This document shows, one piece after another, positions 24,612 through 33,338 of a stretch of 64,000 nt of DNA (its first letter is position 1; each line of letters begins with the position of its first letter). The translations under genes were made by a program, and so were the position numbers. The notes beneath the pieces were generated by a model that saw only the letters and a list, made by a program, of their open reading frames with translations, searched no databases and was not told where the DNA came from. The DNA comes from Streptomyces sp. NBC_00237 (GTDB taxonomy: Bacteria > Actinomycetota > Actinomycetes > Streptomycetales > Streptomycetaceae), in assembly GCF_026342435.1 (NCBI RefSeq), contig NZ_JAPEMT010000001.1, positions 2,722,501 to 2,786,500 of the forward strand, given 5' to 3'.

Positions 24612-25769
24612 TCAGAGGTAGAGCCCCGCCTCCGGGGGGTCGTGCGGCCCCGACACCCCTGTCGAACTCCCGCCCCGCCGCACCGCGTACAGCTCGGCCA
24701 GAGTCGTCCCCTCCCGCCCCACCCCCTCCTCAGTCCCCAGCCACGCGACCGACTCCGCCCGCGTCAGCGGTCCCACCTCGATCCGGGCCAAGCAGCGCCC
24801 CGGCCGTACCACCGCCGGATGGAGCCGTTCCAGGTCCTCATTGGTCGTGACCCCGACCAGCACGTTCCGCCCCTGCCCCAACAACCCGTCCGTCAGGTTC
24901 AGCAACCGCGACAGCGCCTGCCCCGCCGTGTGCTTCGCCTCCCCCCTGATCAGCTCGTCGCAGTCCTCCAGCAACAGCAGCCGCCACCGCGACTTCCCCG
25001 TCACCCCGTCGTCCTCGCCGATGGCGATGTCCATCAGGTAGCCCACGTCGTTGAAGAGCCGCTCCGGGTCGAGCACGCAGTCCACCTGGCACCAGTCCCG
25101 CCACGACCTGGCCAGCGTCCGCAGCGCCGACGTCTTCCCCGTCCCCGGCGGCCCGTGCAGAAGCAGCAGCCGCCCCGCGATGTCGTCCGGCGTCACCTTC
25201 ATCAGCCGGTCCATCGCATCGGCCACCGGTGCCGTGTAGTTGGGCCGGACCTCCTCCCACGTTCCGGCCGAGATCTGCCGGGTCGTCCGGTGCGGGCCGC
25301 GCCTGGGGGACACGTACCAGAAGCCCATGGTCACGGCCTCCGGCTGCGGCTCCGGCTCGTCCTGGGCCCCGTCCGCCGTCTCGTCGAGGACCTTCGCGGC
25401 CAGCTCGGGGGAGGTGGCGGTCACCGTGACATCGGCCCCCCGGTTCCACCGGGACACCAGCAGCGTCCACCCGTCGCCCTGCGCGAGGGTCGCACTCCGG
25501 TCGTCGTCCCTGGCCGCACGCAGCACCGTCGCGCCGGACGGCAGGAGCACGGCCCCGGACCGTACGCGGTCGATGGAGCGGCTGTGCGAGTACGGCTGCT
25601 CGCCCGTCGCGAACCGCCCCAGGAACAGGGCGTCCACCACGTCCGACGGCGAATCCGAGTCGTCGACGTTCAACCGGATCGGAAGCGCGGACTCCGGAGT
25701 CACCGGAGCCGCCGGAGCCGCCGCAGCGGTACTGCCGGGCGGCCCCTCGTGTGCACGGTTCGCAGACAT
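24612..25769 (-). CDS. AAA ATPase with N-terminal DUF5925-like region
   Basis: A 385-residue protein. Residues about 25-170 form a domain of unknown function (RLNVDDSDSPSDVVDALFLG is the recognisable stretch). Then a classical AAA module follows: Walker A GPPGTGKTS, Walker B LLLLEDCDEL, sensor 1 VTTNE, and the arginine finger HPAVVRPGR. This is the layout of ATPases annotated as DUF5925 proteins in Streptomyces; role unknown. Start chosen at MSANRAHEG; upstream Met codons exist with no better ribosome-binding site. It is divergent from the GH39-like gene. Confidence 0.85.
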   Translation of the reverse strand: MSANRAHEGPPGSTAAAAPAAPVTPESALPIRLNVDDSDSPSDVVDALFLGRFATGEQPYSHSRSIDRVRSGAVLLPSGATVLRAARDDDRSATLAQGDGWTLLVSRWNRGADVTVTATSPELAAKVLDETADGAQDEPEPQPEAVTMGFWYVSPRRGPHRTTRQISAGTWEEVRPNYTAPVADAMDRLMKVTPDDIAGRLLLLHGPPGTGKTSALRTLARSWRDWCQVDCVLDPERLFNDVGYLMDIAIGEDDGVTGKSRWRLLLLEDCDELIRGEAKHTAGQALSRLLNLTDGLLGQGRNVLVGVTTNEDLERLHPAVVRPGRCLARIEVGPLTRAESVAWLGTEEGVGREGTTLAELYAVRRGGSSTGVSGPHDPPEAGLYL

Positions 25770-25901
25770 GCCGCACATGATCCGGCACCCGCACGCCCCG
25801 CGCACGGACTTTTCCCCCATCACGCCCCGCACCCCACGCGACGCATCACGTCAACGCACGCACCCCCGCAATGCCAACTCCCGCCGCTACCCTGAAAGGT
25901 G

Positions 25902-27329
25902 ATGGGACGTCATGGGTGGAACTCGGGGGCACGGCGGTGGCGACTCACCGCGCTGATCGGTGTCGGTGTGGCCGCACTCGCGCTCGTACTGACCATGTGC
26001 ACGGTCTGGCCGGGCGACTCCGGCAGAGGCGACAGCGGCGGCACGACCACCGACGGGGCGAAGGTGCACGGCACCCCACCGCCCGTTCCCGGCACCCCGA
26101 AGGCGGAGCTGGGCTGGGGCTTCACGCACACTCAGTACAGCGTCGACGCGGGCGACGCGGACGCCCGCCGGAGGGCCGAGAAGCTCCTCTCCGCCTCCCG
26201 GCTCCCGCAGATCCAGCACCTCATGGGCTGGGGTTCCAACAACCCCGAACCCACCCCGGGCCGCTACCAGTTCGGCGAGATGGACAGCCGCATCGACCTG
26301 GTCCGCAGGTCCGGCGGGACACCCGTCGTCACCCTGTGCTGCGCCCCCGACTGGATGAAGGGCGGCAAGGAGGGCGCGGCGAACACCGACTGGTCCCAGC
26401 AATCCCTGGAGACCGCGCCCAGCCCCGAGCACTACGCCGACTTCGCCAAGCTCGCCGGGGTGGTGGCCCGCCGCTACCCGGACGTGAAGCACTTCATCGT
26501 GTGGAACGAGTTCAAGGGCTTCTTCGACGACAGCGCCAAACGCTGGAACTACGAGGGCTACACCAAGCTCTACAACCTGGTGTACGCCGAGCTGAAGAAG
26601 GTCGACAAGGACATCCTCGTCGGCGGCCCCTACCTCGTCATGGACAGCCTCGACCCCCGCGCCACCGAGAACGCCTCCGCCCTCAGGGGCCCCTGGGGCA
26701 CCATCGACCAGCGCTCCCTCGACGCCTTCACGTACTGGAACGAGAACAAGACCGGCGCCGACTTCGCCGTCGTCGACGGCTCCAGCTACTCCAAGGACGA
26801 CGAGCTCCTCCCGTCCGACGTCCGCGCCACCGACAAGTTCACGGCCGTCAGCCGCTGGGTGCGCCGGCAGACCGGCGGGAAACTGCCGCTCTGGTGGGCG
26901 GAGTACTACGTCGAACCCGGCGACGCCGAGGACGAGCGCGACGGCTGGAGCGAACCCCACCGGGCCGCCGTCCAGGCCGCCGGAATGATCGCCCTCGTCA
27001 AGGGCGGCACCGGCACCGCCTTCTACTGGAACCCGCAGAACGAGGGCACGAAGTGCGCGGGCTGTCTGTGGACGTCCACCGAACTCGCCGACGGCGGCCG
27101 CGAGTTGCCCATGATGGAGCTGATCTCGCGGTTCGCGAAGGAGTTCCCGCCCGGCACCCGTTACGACGACAAGGTCAAGGTCGCCGCCGACGACGTGCCC
27201 AACGTCCGCGTCCTCGCCAGCGGCGCGACGGTCCTCGTCGTGAACACCCTCGACCGCGCCATCGAGGCCGAGGTCGACGGCCAGTCCTTCGACATGAACC
27301 CGTACGAGATCCGCTGGCTCACCCGCTGA
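25902..27329 (+). CDS. Secreted GH39-like glycoside hydrolase associated with an exopolysaccharide locus
   Basis: A 475-residue extracellular enzyme. A basic N-terminus and membrane span (LTALIGVGVAALALVLTMCT) form a signal anchor. The TIM-barrel carries WNEF with the acid/base Glu (IVWNEFKGFF), and WWAEYYVEP with a candidate nucleophile Glu, both on GH39/clan A positions. A short C-terminal beta domain follows. GAAAGG lies almost directly before the ATG, and TACCCT (25888-25893) fits a -10 that would start the mRNA at or near 25899, so it may be a leaderless transcript. Convergent to the exopolysaccharide operon; probably a polymer-trimming enzyme. Confidence 0.82.
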   Translation: MGRHGWNSGARRWRLTALIGVGVAALALVLTMCTVWPGDSGRGDSGGTTTDGAKVHGTPPPVPGTPKAELGWGFTHTQYSVDAGDADARRRAEKLLSASRLPQIQHLMGWGSNNPEPTPGRYQFGEMDSRIDLVRRSGGTPVVTLCCAPDWMKGGKEGAANTDWSQQSLETAPSPEHYADFAKLAGVVARRYPDVKHFIVWNEFKGFFDDSAKRWNYEGYTKLYNLVYAELKKVDKDILVGGPYLVMDSLDPRATENASALRGPWGTIDQRSLDAFTYWNENKTGADFAVVDGSSYSKDDELLPSDVRATDKFTAVSRWVRRQTGGKLPLWWAEYYVEPGDAEDERDGWSEPHRAAVQAAGMIALVKGGTGTAFYWNPQNEGTKCAGCLWTSTELADGGRELPMMELISRFAKEFPPGTRYDDKVKVAADDVPNVRVLASGATVLVVNTLDRAIEAEVDGQSFDMNPYEIRWLTR

Positions 27330-27401
27330 CAGCCGGACGGCCAGCCGGGCGGACAGTCGGGCGGCCAGCCGGGCGGACAGCCAGGCGGAGAGCCGGGCGG
27401 C
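27330..27401. repeat. 12-base minisatellite (six copies) between convergent genes
   Basis: Six consecutive variants of CAGCCGGGCGGA start at 27330, the base after the stop of the GH39-like gene (TGA 27327-27329). The last copy forms the left arm of a hairpin 27392-27411 (GCCGGGCGG with CCGCCCGGC). Confidence 0.85.
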
Positions 27402-27411
27402 ACCGCCCGGC
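27392..27411. terminator. Bidirectional hairpin at the end of the minisatellite
   Basis: GCCGGGCGG (27392-27400) pairs with CCGCCCGGC (27403-27411) three bases before the stop codon of the converging fusion gene. Confidence 0.55.
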
Positions 27412-27413
27412 CG

Positions 27414-30400
27414 TCAGCCCCACACCCCCGACAACGTCAGCAGCCTGATCACCAGCGCCGCCAGCAGCACCGCCATCAGCGGCAGCGCGAACCAGTACGT
27501 CGACTGCATCCACTGGAGCTTCCGCACGCTCTCCCGCCGCCCCACGCGCACCACCTCGCGCACCGACAGCAGCAGGATCAGCGCCAGCGCGGCCATCGCG
27601 CCCACCACCGACCAGGGCGTCCACGTCACCTGCGGCCCGATCGGCCCCGGATCCGCCGTGGCCACCGGCCCGTCGGCCTGCTTCCTCATCGCGTACAGGG
27701 TGGCGTCCGGGTTCGACAGGACCTTCGTCAGCTCCGGCCGCGCGTCGAGGTTGGCCAGCAGCCGCCGCTCCCAGCTCGTCGCGTACCCCGAGTCCATCTG
27801 GAGGTAGATGGTCTGGCTGCGGTTGATCAGGAGGTACGAGTTCGGGCCCGCGTCCTTCAGCGCCTTGACCAGCGACGCCACCAGGACCGGGTCGCGCGGG
27901 GCCTCCGTCGGCTCGTACTGGACCTTCTCCATGTCCCTCGCGCCCCACGGGAGTGCGGGCGTCACGTTGTCCTTGACGTCGTGGCTCATCCACAGCAGCC
28001 GCGCCGTCGGATCGTCGTGCGCGTACACGTACTCCATCGCGGTGACCTCACCCGCCCGCACCCGTTCGAACGCCTCGTTGCCCCACCGCGCCACCAGGAA
28101 CCCGCCCATCATGACGAGTCCCGCCATCAGCACGGCGAGCGGGGCGAGGCTGGTGCGGTCGGCCTCCCGTTCCTCCCGGCTGACTCCGGTACGGGGGAAG
28201 AAGGCGAGGCCCGCGAGCAGGGCCGCGCCCGGCAGCGCGAACATGAAGACGCGCAGGGCCATCTCCCCGCCGTACGACTGCATGGCCAGCATCAGGAAGG
28301 GGACGAAGGCCAGCACGATCAGCGAGCGCTCGGCGTAGCCCGCGAAGCGCCGCCGCGAGATGCCCCAGCAGGCCAGCGCCATCATCCCGCCCGCCAGGGC
28401 GACCCGGACGTACAGCACCAGCTTGTGCGTGGAGCTGCCGCCCTCGATCCGGCCCGCGACGGACGACGACACGTTGTCGCCCAACCCGCCGATCCCGCCG
28501 AAGAGTTCCTCGAAGTGACCCGACCAGTACGGCTCGGCGAAGAACCCGATCCAGACCGCCACCAGCACCGTGAAGAGGATCGGCAGCCCGCGCAGCGTGG
28601 ACCTGCGGCACATCACCAGCACCAGCAGCACGCCCAGCATCATGAACGGCGTGATCTGGTGCGCCGGTACGGTCCCCGCGAACAGGGCGATCAGCACCAC
28701 CAGCAGCGTCGCCTTCTCGCGCCGCCCGGACTCGGTCACCTCCGCCTCGCCCGGCCGCCGCCTCGTCCAGATGACGCGCGGCTCGCGGAACCACACCAGC
28801 AGGATCGCCACGAAGGCCAGATAGAGGAGGTACGTGTAGCCCTGCGGCGAGAAGTAGTCCTGGCCGACCCAGCCGCTCAGCACGAAGAACCAGGCGCCCG
28901 CCCACTTCGCCTTCCAGCTCGCCCGCATCGACTTCATGAGCAGGAACAGCGGCGCCAGGTAGAGGAGTTGCATGACGAGCGGCCACCAGCGGATGACCTC
29001 CGTCATGTCGGAGATCCCGCACGCCTCGGCCACGAACGTCGCCGCCGCGAAGAAGCCCGGCCAGCTCCACCGCGCGTCCAGGTCCGGCACCGCCGTGCCC
29101 GTGCGGTCGATGTAGTCCATGAACCCGAGGTGCTGCCAGGCCGTCGGGAAGCGCGGCGCGGCCTCCAGGACGGCGGGCAGCGCGTGCAGCGACACCACCG
29201 TCGCCAGCAGCCCCGCCGCGAGCAGCACGGTCTTGGGCCGCTCGAACCACAGGAGCGACGCGAACGACACCGCGAGCAGCGCCGCCCCGATCAGAGTGGC
29301 CAGCGGCAGTACGGAGATCAGCCCGAGCCCGCCGACCCGGTCGAGGTCCGCCTCGCCGATGCCCCGCACGGGCAGCCAGTACAGCAGCAGGGCGGCCAAC
29401 AAGAGTCCGCCCAGGACGAGTTCCGGCACGCGCCCGCGCAGGGACGGCAGCGTGAACCGGACCGGGGGAGCGTCCGCAGCCGCCCCAGGGGCCTCGGCGA
29501 CGGGCTCCGCCGGGGCGGGCTCGGCACTCGCGTCCCCGGACGGCTCGGCCACGGGGGTCGAGGACGTGGAAGCGGAGGACGTGGAAGCGGGGGAGGAGGA
29601 AGCGGGGGAGGAGGCGGAGGCGGCCGAGGAGGCGGCCTCGGCATCGGCCTCCGCAGACCTCTCCCCCCGCTCCTGAGGCGTGACGACGGACTTCTCCCCG
29701 GTGGGCACGGGCACCTTCAGCGCCCACGTCGGCCGGTGCTCGGCCTTCTGCACCCCACCCGCCGGAGTCTCCGGCCCCCTCCGCACGTCGGGCCTGCGCT
29801 CCTGGTGGTCGAAGTCCGCGCTGATGCCCAGGGACAGCGTGGCGGCGTCCCCGATGGCGTTCCGCAGCGCCCAGCGCGGGCCCTCGCGGACCGGTTCCGC
29901 CGCTGGGGGGTCCGCCTCGCGCGCGGGTCCCTCCTCGGCCTCCGCCACCGTTTCGCCGGGCTCGTCGACCGGCTCCGCCGTCACCGGCCCGCGCACCACT
30001 CCGTACAGCTTGAAAGCCGCTACGGCCGCGATCAACGCGAGGCTCGACACCTCGGCGACGCCCGCGCCCGTCAGCCCCATCCGGGGCAGCAGGAGCAGCG
30101 TCAGCCCCAGCACCAGCACGCACAACGCGCCCTGGAGGTAGGCCAGTCCACTGGTGCGGCTCTGCGCGCGCAGTACCGCGAAGTACACCTCTATGACCAC
30201 CCGCAGCAGCGCGCCCACCGCGAACCAGCGCAGCAGCGGCGTCGCCGCCTCCGCGTACCCGGCACCGAAGACGCGCAGGATGTACGGCGCGCCGAAGAAC
30301 AGCACCGCCGCCACCGGCACCATCAGCTTCGCCATCTTCTTCAGCGAGGCCCGGCAGTTGCGCGCCAGCGACGCGGGATCGTGCGCGCCCTCCACGGTCA

Positions 30401-31355
30401 GCGAGGCGCCCATGTTGATCGCGAGCAGGTTGACCGTGCCGCCGATGGTGGTCGTGATGTAGAAGTACGCGTTGTCCGACGAGCTGACCTGCGAGGCGAC
30501 GATCACCGGCACCAGGTAGACCACGGCCAGCGAGAAGAGGGAGCCCGTGTAGTCACCGGCCAGGAACCGCCCCATCTGCCGCATCGTCGGCGGCTCCGTG
30601 AGCCCCTCGGTGGCGGCCACGTGCCGGGGCACCAGTTTGCGGAACACCAGGACGCCCAGCGGAATCACGGACACCGAGATCGCCGCGACCCACGAGACGA
30701 ACACGCCCGCCGTCGGCACCGACGTCGCGATCAGCACCAGCAGCAGCAGCTTCACCGCCGAGAACACGGTGTTGCCAACCGGCACCCACAGCGCGCTCCG
30801 CAGCCCGGTCAGCACCCCGTCCTGGAGCGTCAGCAGCGACCACAGGACGACCGCGAGCACGAACCCGAGCCCGTTCAGCGGCCCGTGCAGGAATCTGTAC
30901 GAGGGCCCCCAGAAGTCCAGCGTGAGCAGGAAGGTCCCGGCCGCCACCGCGACGACCAGCGAACTTCCCGCGTACGTTCGGAGGACCAGCCGCCCGGTGC
31001 GTCTGCCGGAGACCGGGATGAACCGCGCCATCGCCCCCGTGAGGGTGAGCGCGGTCAGCCCGGCGAGCAGCTTCATCGCGGCGATGGCAGCCGACCCCTG
31101 ACCGACCGCTTCGGGCGCGTAGTACCGCGCGGCGGCCAGCCAGAAGCTCAGGCCGAGGAGCGCGCTGACGCCCGTGTTGAGCATCAGCGCGTAGGCGTTG
31201 CGGAAGAGGGGGCTGCTGTTGCGCGGCCCCTTCTTCCCGCCGTCGCCCTTCTCGCTGCCGGGCAGCCGCAGCCGCTTCCCGGCGGTGGCCGGCGCGGTCA
31301 CCGTCCTGTTCTCCCCGGTGCCGTTCTCGGCCTGAGCGGTGGTCGTGTCAGACAC
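27414..31355 (-). CDS. Two-part membrane protein: MOP/Wzx-like flippase fused to a polymerase/GT-C-like domain
   Basis: About 1,313 residues. The N-terminal part (about 45-460) has 12-14 membrane spans of the MOP/polysaccharide flippase type (PLFRNAYALMLNTGVSALLG; AARYYAPEAVGQGSAAIAAM). A linker of some 150 residues rich in Ser, Pro, Ala and Glu follows (contains ASSPASSSPASTSSASTSST). The C-terminal part (about 630-1313) has another 12 or so spans with a large outside loop ending in a soluble region (SYLLINRSQTIYLQMDSGYA) and two last spans, like integral-membrane glycosyltransferases or Wzy-type polymerases. Start GTG 31355 overlaps the deacetylase stop by eight bases; GTG 31367 or 31382 are alternatives. 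Lies last in the exopolysaccharide operon. Confidence 0.82.
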   Translation of the reverse strand: MSDTTTAQAENGTGENRTVTAPATAGKRLRLPGSEKGDGGKKGPRNSSPLFRNAYALMLNTGVSALLGLSFWLAAARYYAPEAVGQGSAAIAAMKLLAGLTALTLTGAMARFIPVSGRRTGRLVLRTYAGSSLVVAVAAGTFLLTLDFWGPSYRFLHGPLNGLGFVLAVVLWSLLTLQDGVLTGLRSALWVPVGNTVFSAVKLLLLVLIATSVPTAGVFVSWVAAISVSVIPLGVLVFRKLVPRHVAATEGLTEPPTMRQMGRFLAGDYTGSLFSLAVVYLVPVIVASQVSSSDNAYFYITTTIGGTVNLLAINMGASLTVEGAHDPASLARNCRASLKKMAKLMVPVAAVLFFGAPYILRVFGAGYAEAATPLLRWFAVGALLRVVIEVYFAVLRAQSRTSGLAYLQGALCVLVLGLTLLLLPRMGLTGAGVAEVSSLALIAAVAAFKLYGVVRGPVTAEPVDEPGETVAEAEEGPAREADPPAAEPVREGPRWALRNAIGDAATLSLGISADFDHQERRPDVRRGPETPAGGVQKAEHRPTWALKVPVPTGEKSVVTPQERGERSAEADAEAASSAASASSPASSSPASTSSASTSSTPVAEPSGDASAEPAPAEPVAEAPGAAADAPPVRFTLPSLRGRVPELVLGGLLLAALLLYWLPVRGIGEADLDRVGGLGLISVLPLATLIGAALLAVSFASLLWFERPKTVLLAAGLLATVVSLHALPAVLEAAPRFPTAWQHLGFMDYIDRTGTAVPDLDARWSWPGFFAAATFVAEACGISDMTEVIRWWPLVMQLLYLAPLFLLMKSMRASWKAKWAGAWFFVLSGWVGQDYFSPQGYTYLLYLAFVAILLVWFREPRVIWTRRRPGEAEVTESGRREKATLLVVLIALFAGTVPAHQITPFMMLGVLLVLVMCRRSTLRGLPILFTVLVAVWIGFFAEPYWSGHFEELFGGIGGLGDNVSSSVAGRIEGGSSTHKLVLYVRVALAGGMMALACWGISRRRFAGYAERSLIVLAFVPFLMLAMQSYGGEMALRVFMFALPGAALLAGLAFFPRTGVSREEREADRTSLAPLAVLMAGLVMMGGFLVARWGNEAFERVRAGEVTAMEYVYAHDDPTARLLWMSHDVKDNVTPALPWGARDMEKVQYEPTEAPRDPVLVASLVKALKDAGPNSYLLINRSQTIYLQMDSGYATSWERRLLANLDARPELTKVLSNPDATLYAMRKQADGPVATADPGPIGPQVTWTPWSVVGAMAALALILLLSVREVVRVGRRESVRKLQWMQSTYWFALPLMAVLLAALVIRLLTLSGVWG

Positions 31356-32244
31356 GGCGGTCGGCACCCGCTTCCCGCGCACCTGCTTCTCGTACCAGCC
31401 GAAGGGCGGAGCGGGATCTGCGCACCACCGCGTACCCCCGGGTCAGCGCCCGTTCCCTGGCGAAGTCGCGGAAGGTGCCCGCGTTTTCGACCATCCGCTC
31501 GAACCGGTCCAGCGGCGTACCGCGCCGCACGGTGATCCGGCGCAGTGCGTACGGCCCCTGCGCGCGCATCGCGAGGTCGTTGTTGACCGCGAGTGCCTGG
31601 GCGAACCCCGCGTCGCGCACCGCCCGGCGCACCCGGCGGCTGGAGTAGCCGTACGGGTAGGCCAGCGAGTCGGGACCGCTGCCCAGCTCGTCGGCGACCA
31701 GCTCCCGGCAGCGCAGCAGCTCGAACCGCAGCCGCTCGTCGGGGAGTTGGTCGAGCTGCGGGTGGGTGTGGCTGTGCCCGCCGATCTCCGCCCCCGCGTC
31801 GGCGAGGGCCCGCACCTGGTCCCAGTCCAGCATGGTGTCCAGCGCGCCGCCCTCGTCGTACCGTCCCTTCAGCCAGCCCGTCGTGACGAACAGGCTGCTG
31901 CGGAAGCCGTGTTTGACGAGCGACGGCAGGGCGTGCCGGTGCACGCCCTCGTACCCGTCGTCGAAGGTGATCAGCACGGGCTTCGGCGGCAGCACGACGC
32001 GCCCCGACCGCCAGGAGTCCCCCAACTCCCGTGTGGTGACCGGGGTGAAGCCGTTCGCTTCGAGCACGTCCAGCTGCTGGTCGAAGGACTCCGGCGAGAC
32101 GGAGAGCCCGTACGCGGCCTCCGCGGGCCGGTGCCCGACGGCGTGGTACATCAGGACCGGCACCCGTGCCGCCGAAGCCGAAGCCGAAGCCGAAGCCGAG
32201 GCCGTTCCCGTTCCGGTCGTCGCTCTGCTGCCGCTCGTCGTCAT
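31348..32244 (-). CDS. Polysaccharide deacetylase family protein (CE4)
   Basis: A 298-residue protein. ATG 32244 overlaps the upstream glycosyltransferase stop (ATGA). The NodB homology domain shows motif 1 ITFDDGYEG (catalytic base and metal Asp) and motif 2 EIGGHSHTHPQLDQL (metal His residues), then YPYGYSSRRVRRAV. No signal peptide is obvious; the N-terminus is a Ser/Ala run, SASASASASA, encoded by a hexanucleotide repeat. It would remove acetyl groups from N-acetyl sugars of the polymer. Coupled on both sides to other genes of the locus. Confidence 0.9.
   Translation of the reverse strand: MTTSGSRATTGTGTASASASASASAARVPVLMYHAVGHRPAEAAYGLSVSPESFDQQLDVLEANGFTPVTTRELGDSWRSGRVVLPPKPVLITFDDGYEGVHRHALPSLVKHGFRSSLFVTTGWLKGRYDEGGALDTMLDWDQVRALADAGAEIGGHSHTHPQLDQLPDERLRFELLRCRELVADELGSGPDSLAYPYGYSSRRVRRAVRDAGFAQALAVNNDLAMRAQGPYALRRITVRRGTPLDRFERMVENAGTFRDFARERALTRGYAVVRRSRSALRLVREAGAREAGADRRV
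32168..32206. repeat. Hexanucleotide repeat in the deacetylase N-terminus
   Basis: Head-to-tail GAAGCC units, mostly perfect, within 32168-32206. On the gene strand they encode the (Ser-Ala)n run. Whole-unit changes keep the frame. Confidence 0.8.
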
Positions 32245-33338
32245 GCCTGCGTCGCCCCCTCGCGTCCCTCGCTCTCCCCGCCCGCGCCGTTCTCCCGTAC
32301 GTGCCGGTGCTCGTGCCCGTCCGGGCCCGTGTCCGGGCCCGTGTCCGGCAGTGGTGCGATCGGCGCGACCGTGAAGCCCCCGCCTCCCCTGCGGGCCCGG
32401 ACGCTGCCGAGTACGTACCCGCCTGCCGCCGCCGCCACTCCGTACACGATGGCCCCCGCCCGGCCCGCCCCGCCCGGCCGCAGCAGCGCCGCGTCGCGCA
32501 GTCCGCGCAGCACGCCCCGGGGGAGTACCCGCGTGGTGTACCGGCGTTCGGACTCCAGCCCCTTGCCCGCACCCACGCTCCGCGCCACGAGCGCTTTCGA
32601 CAACCCCTCCGCGTACGTACGGGTGCGGAAATAGCCGAACCTTTCCCGCACCACGGGCACCTTGTGGTGGATCACCGCACGGTCGTCGATCAACAGCACC
32701 GCATCCGGCAGAGCCTTGCCGAGCCGGATGCACAGCTCGGTCTCCTCGCAGCCCAGCGGCCGTTTGTCGCCGTCCCTGCCGATGCCGGTGGCGAAGCCGC
32801 CCGCCGCGTCGAAGGCCGTCCTGCGGAAGGAGGCGTTGCCGCCCAGCACGTTGCGCACCCGCACCTTCCCCGCCGGGATGCCCTTGTACGTACAGCCGAC
32901 GACCCAGTCGAACTCCTCCGGGAACCAGTGCGGGCGGCCGCCCGACGCCCACGCGGGCATGGTGCGCCCGCCGACCGCCATGACGCGGGGGTCGGCGTAC
33001 CCGGCGGCGAAGTGGTGCAGCCAGTCCCGCTCGGCCACCGCGTCGTCGTCGAGGAAGGCGACGAGGTCGCCCCGGGCGGCGGCGATCCCCGTGTTGCGGC
33101 CCGCGGACAGGCCGCGGGGACCCGCGTTGGCGAGCACCCGCACCGGCTCGGCGCAGTCCTTGTACTCCTTCTCCAGTCGCTCCAGCAGCGCGTGGTTGTG
33201 GTCCACGACCAGAAGTGTCTCCACTGCCGGGAGGGACTGCGCGTGCACCGAGGAGACCGCCGCGAGGATGTCCTCCCAGCGGTCCTCGGTGTACACGCAG
33301 ATCACCACGGAGAAGCCCGAGGCGGTCCGTGCTCTCAA
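32241..33338 (-). CDS. Family 2 glycosyltransferase, TTG start
   Basis: A 365-residue GT-A enzyme. The best start is TTG at 33338, overlapping the previous gene's TGA (TTGA) and preceded by GGGGAGAGG. SVVICVYTEDRWEDILAAVS opens the fold; LVAFLDDDAVAERDW holds the DXD-like metal motif; NVLGGNASFRRTAF and LGCEETELCIRLGKA are the acceptor-side ED motif. One or two hydrophobic segments near the C-terminus (GRAGAIVYGVAAAAGGYVLG) may anchor it to the membrane. It should add a sugar from a nucleotide donor to a lipid-linked precursor. The sugar is unknown. Confidence 0.88.
   Translation of the reverse strand: MRARTASGFSVVICVYTEDRWEDILAAVSSVHAQSLPAVETLLVVDHNHALLERLEKEYKDCAEPVRVLANAGPRGLSAGRNTGIAAARGDLVAFLDDDAVAERDWLHHFAAGYADPRVMAVGGRTMPAWASGGRPHWFPEEFDWVVGCTYKGIPAGKVRVRNVLGGNASFRRTAFDAAGGFATGIGRDGDKRPLGCEETELCIRLGKALPDAVLLIDDRAVIHHKVPVVRERFGYFRTRTYAEGLSKALVARSVGAGKGLESERRYTTRVLPRGVLRGLRDAALLRPGGAGRAGAIVYGVAAAAGGYVLGSVRARRGGGGFTVAPIAPLPDTGPDTGPDGHEHRHVRENGAGGESEGREGATQA

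Noticed and set aside
27981..31535. A 1,184-codon + strand frame opposite the flippase fusion
   Set aside because: Low-complexity Arg/Gln/His-rich shadow; the minus-strand gene has clear membrane topology and operon overlaps.
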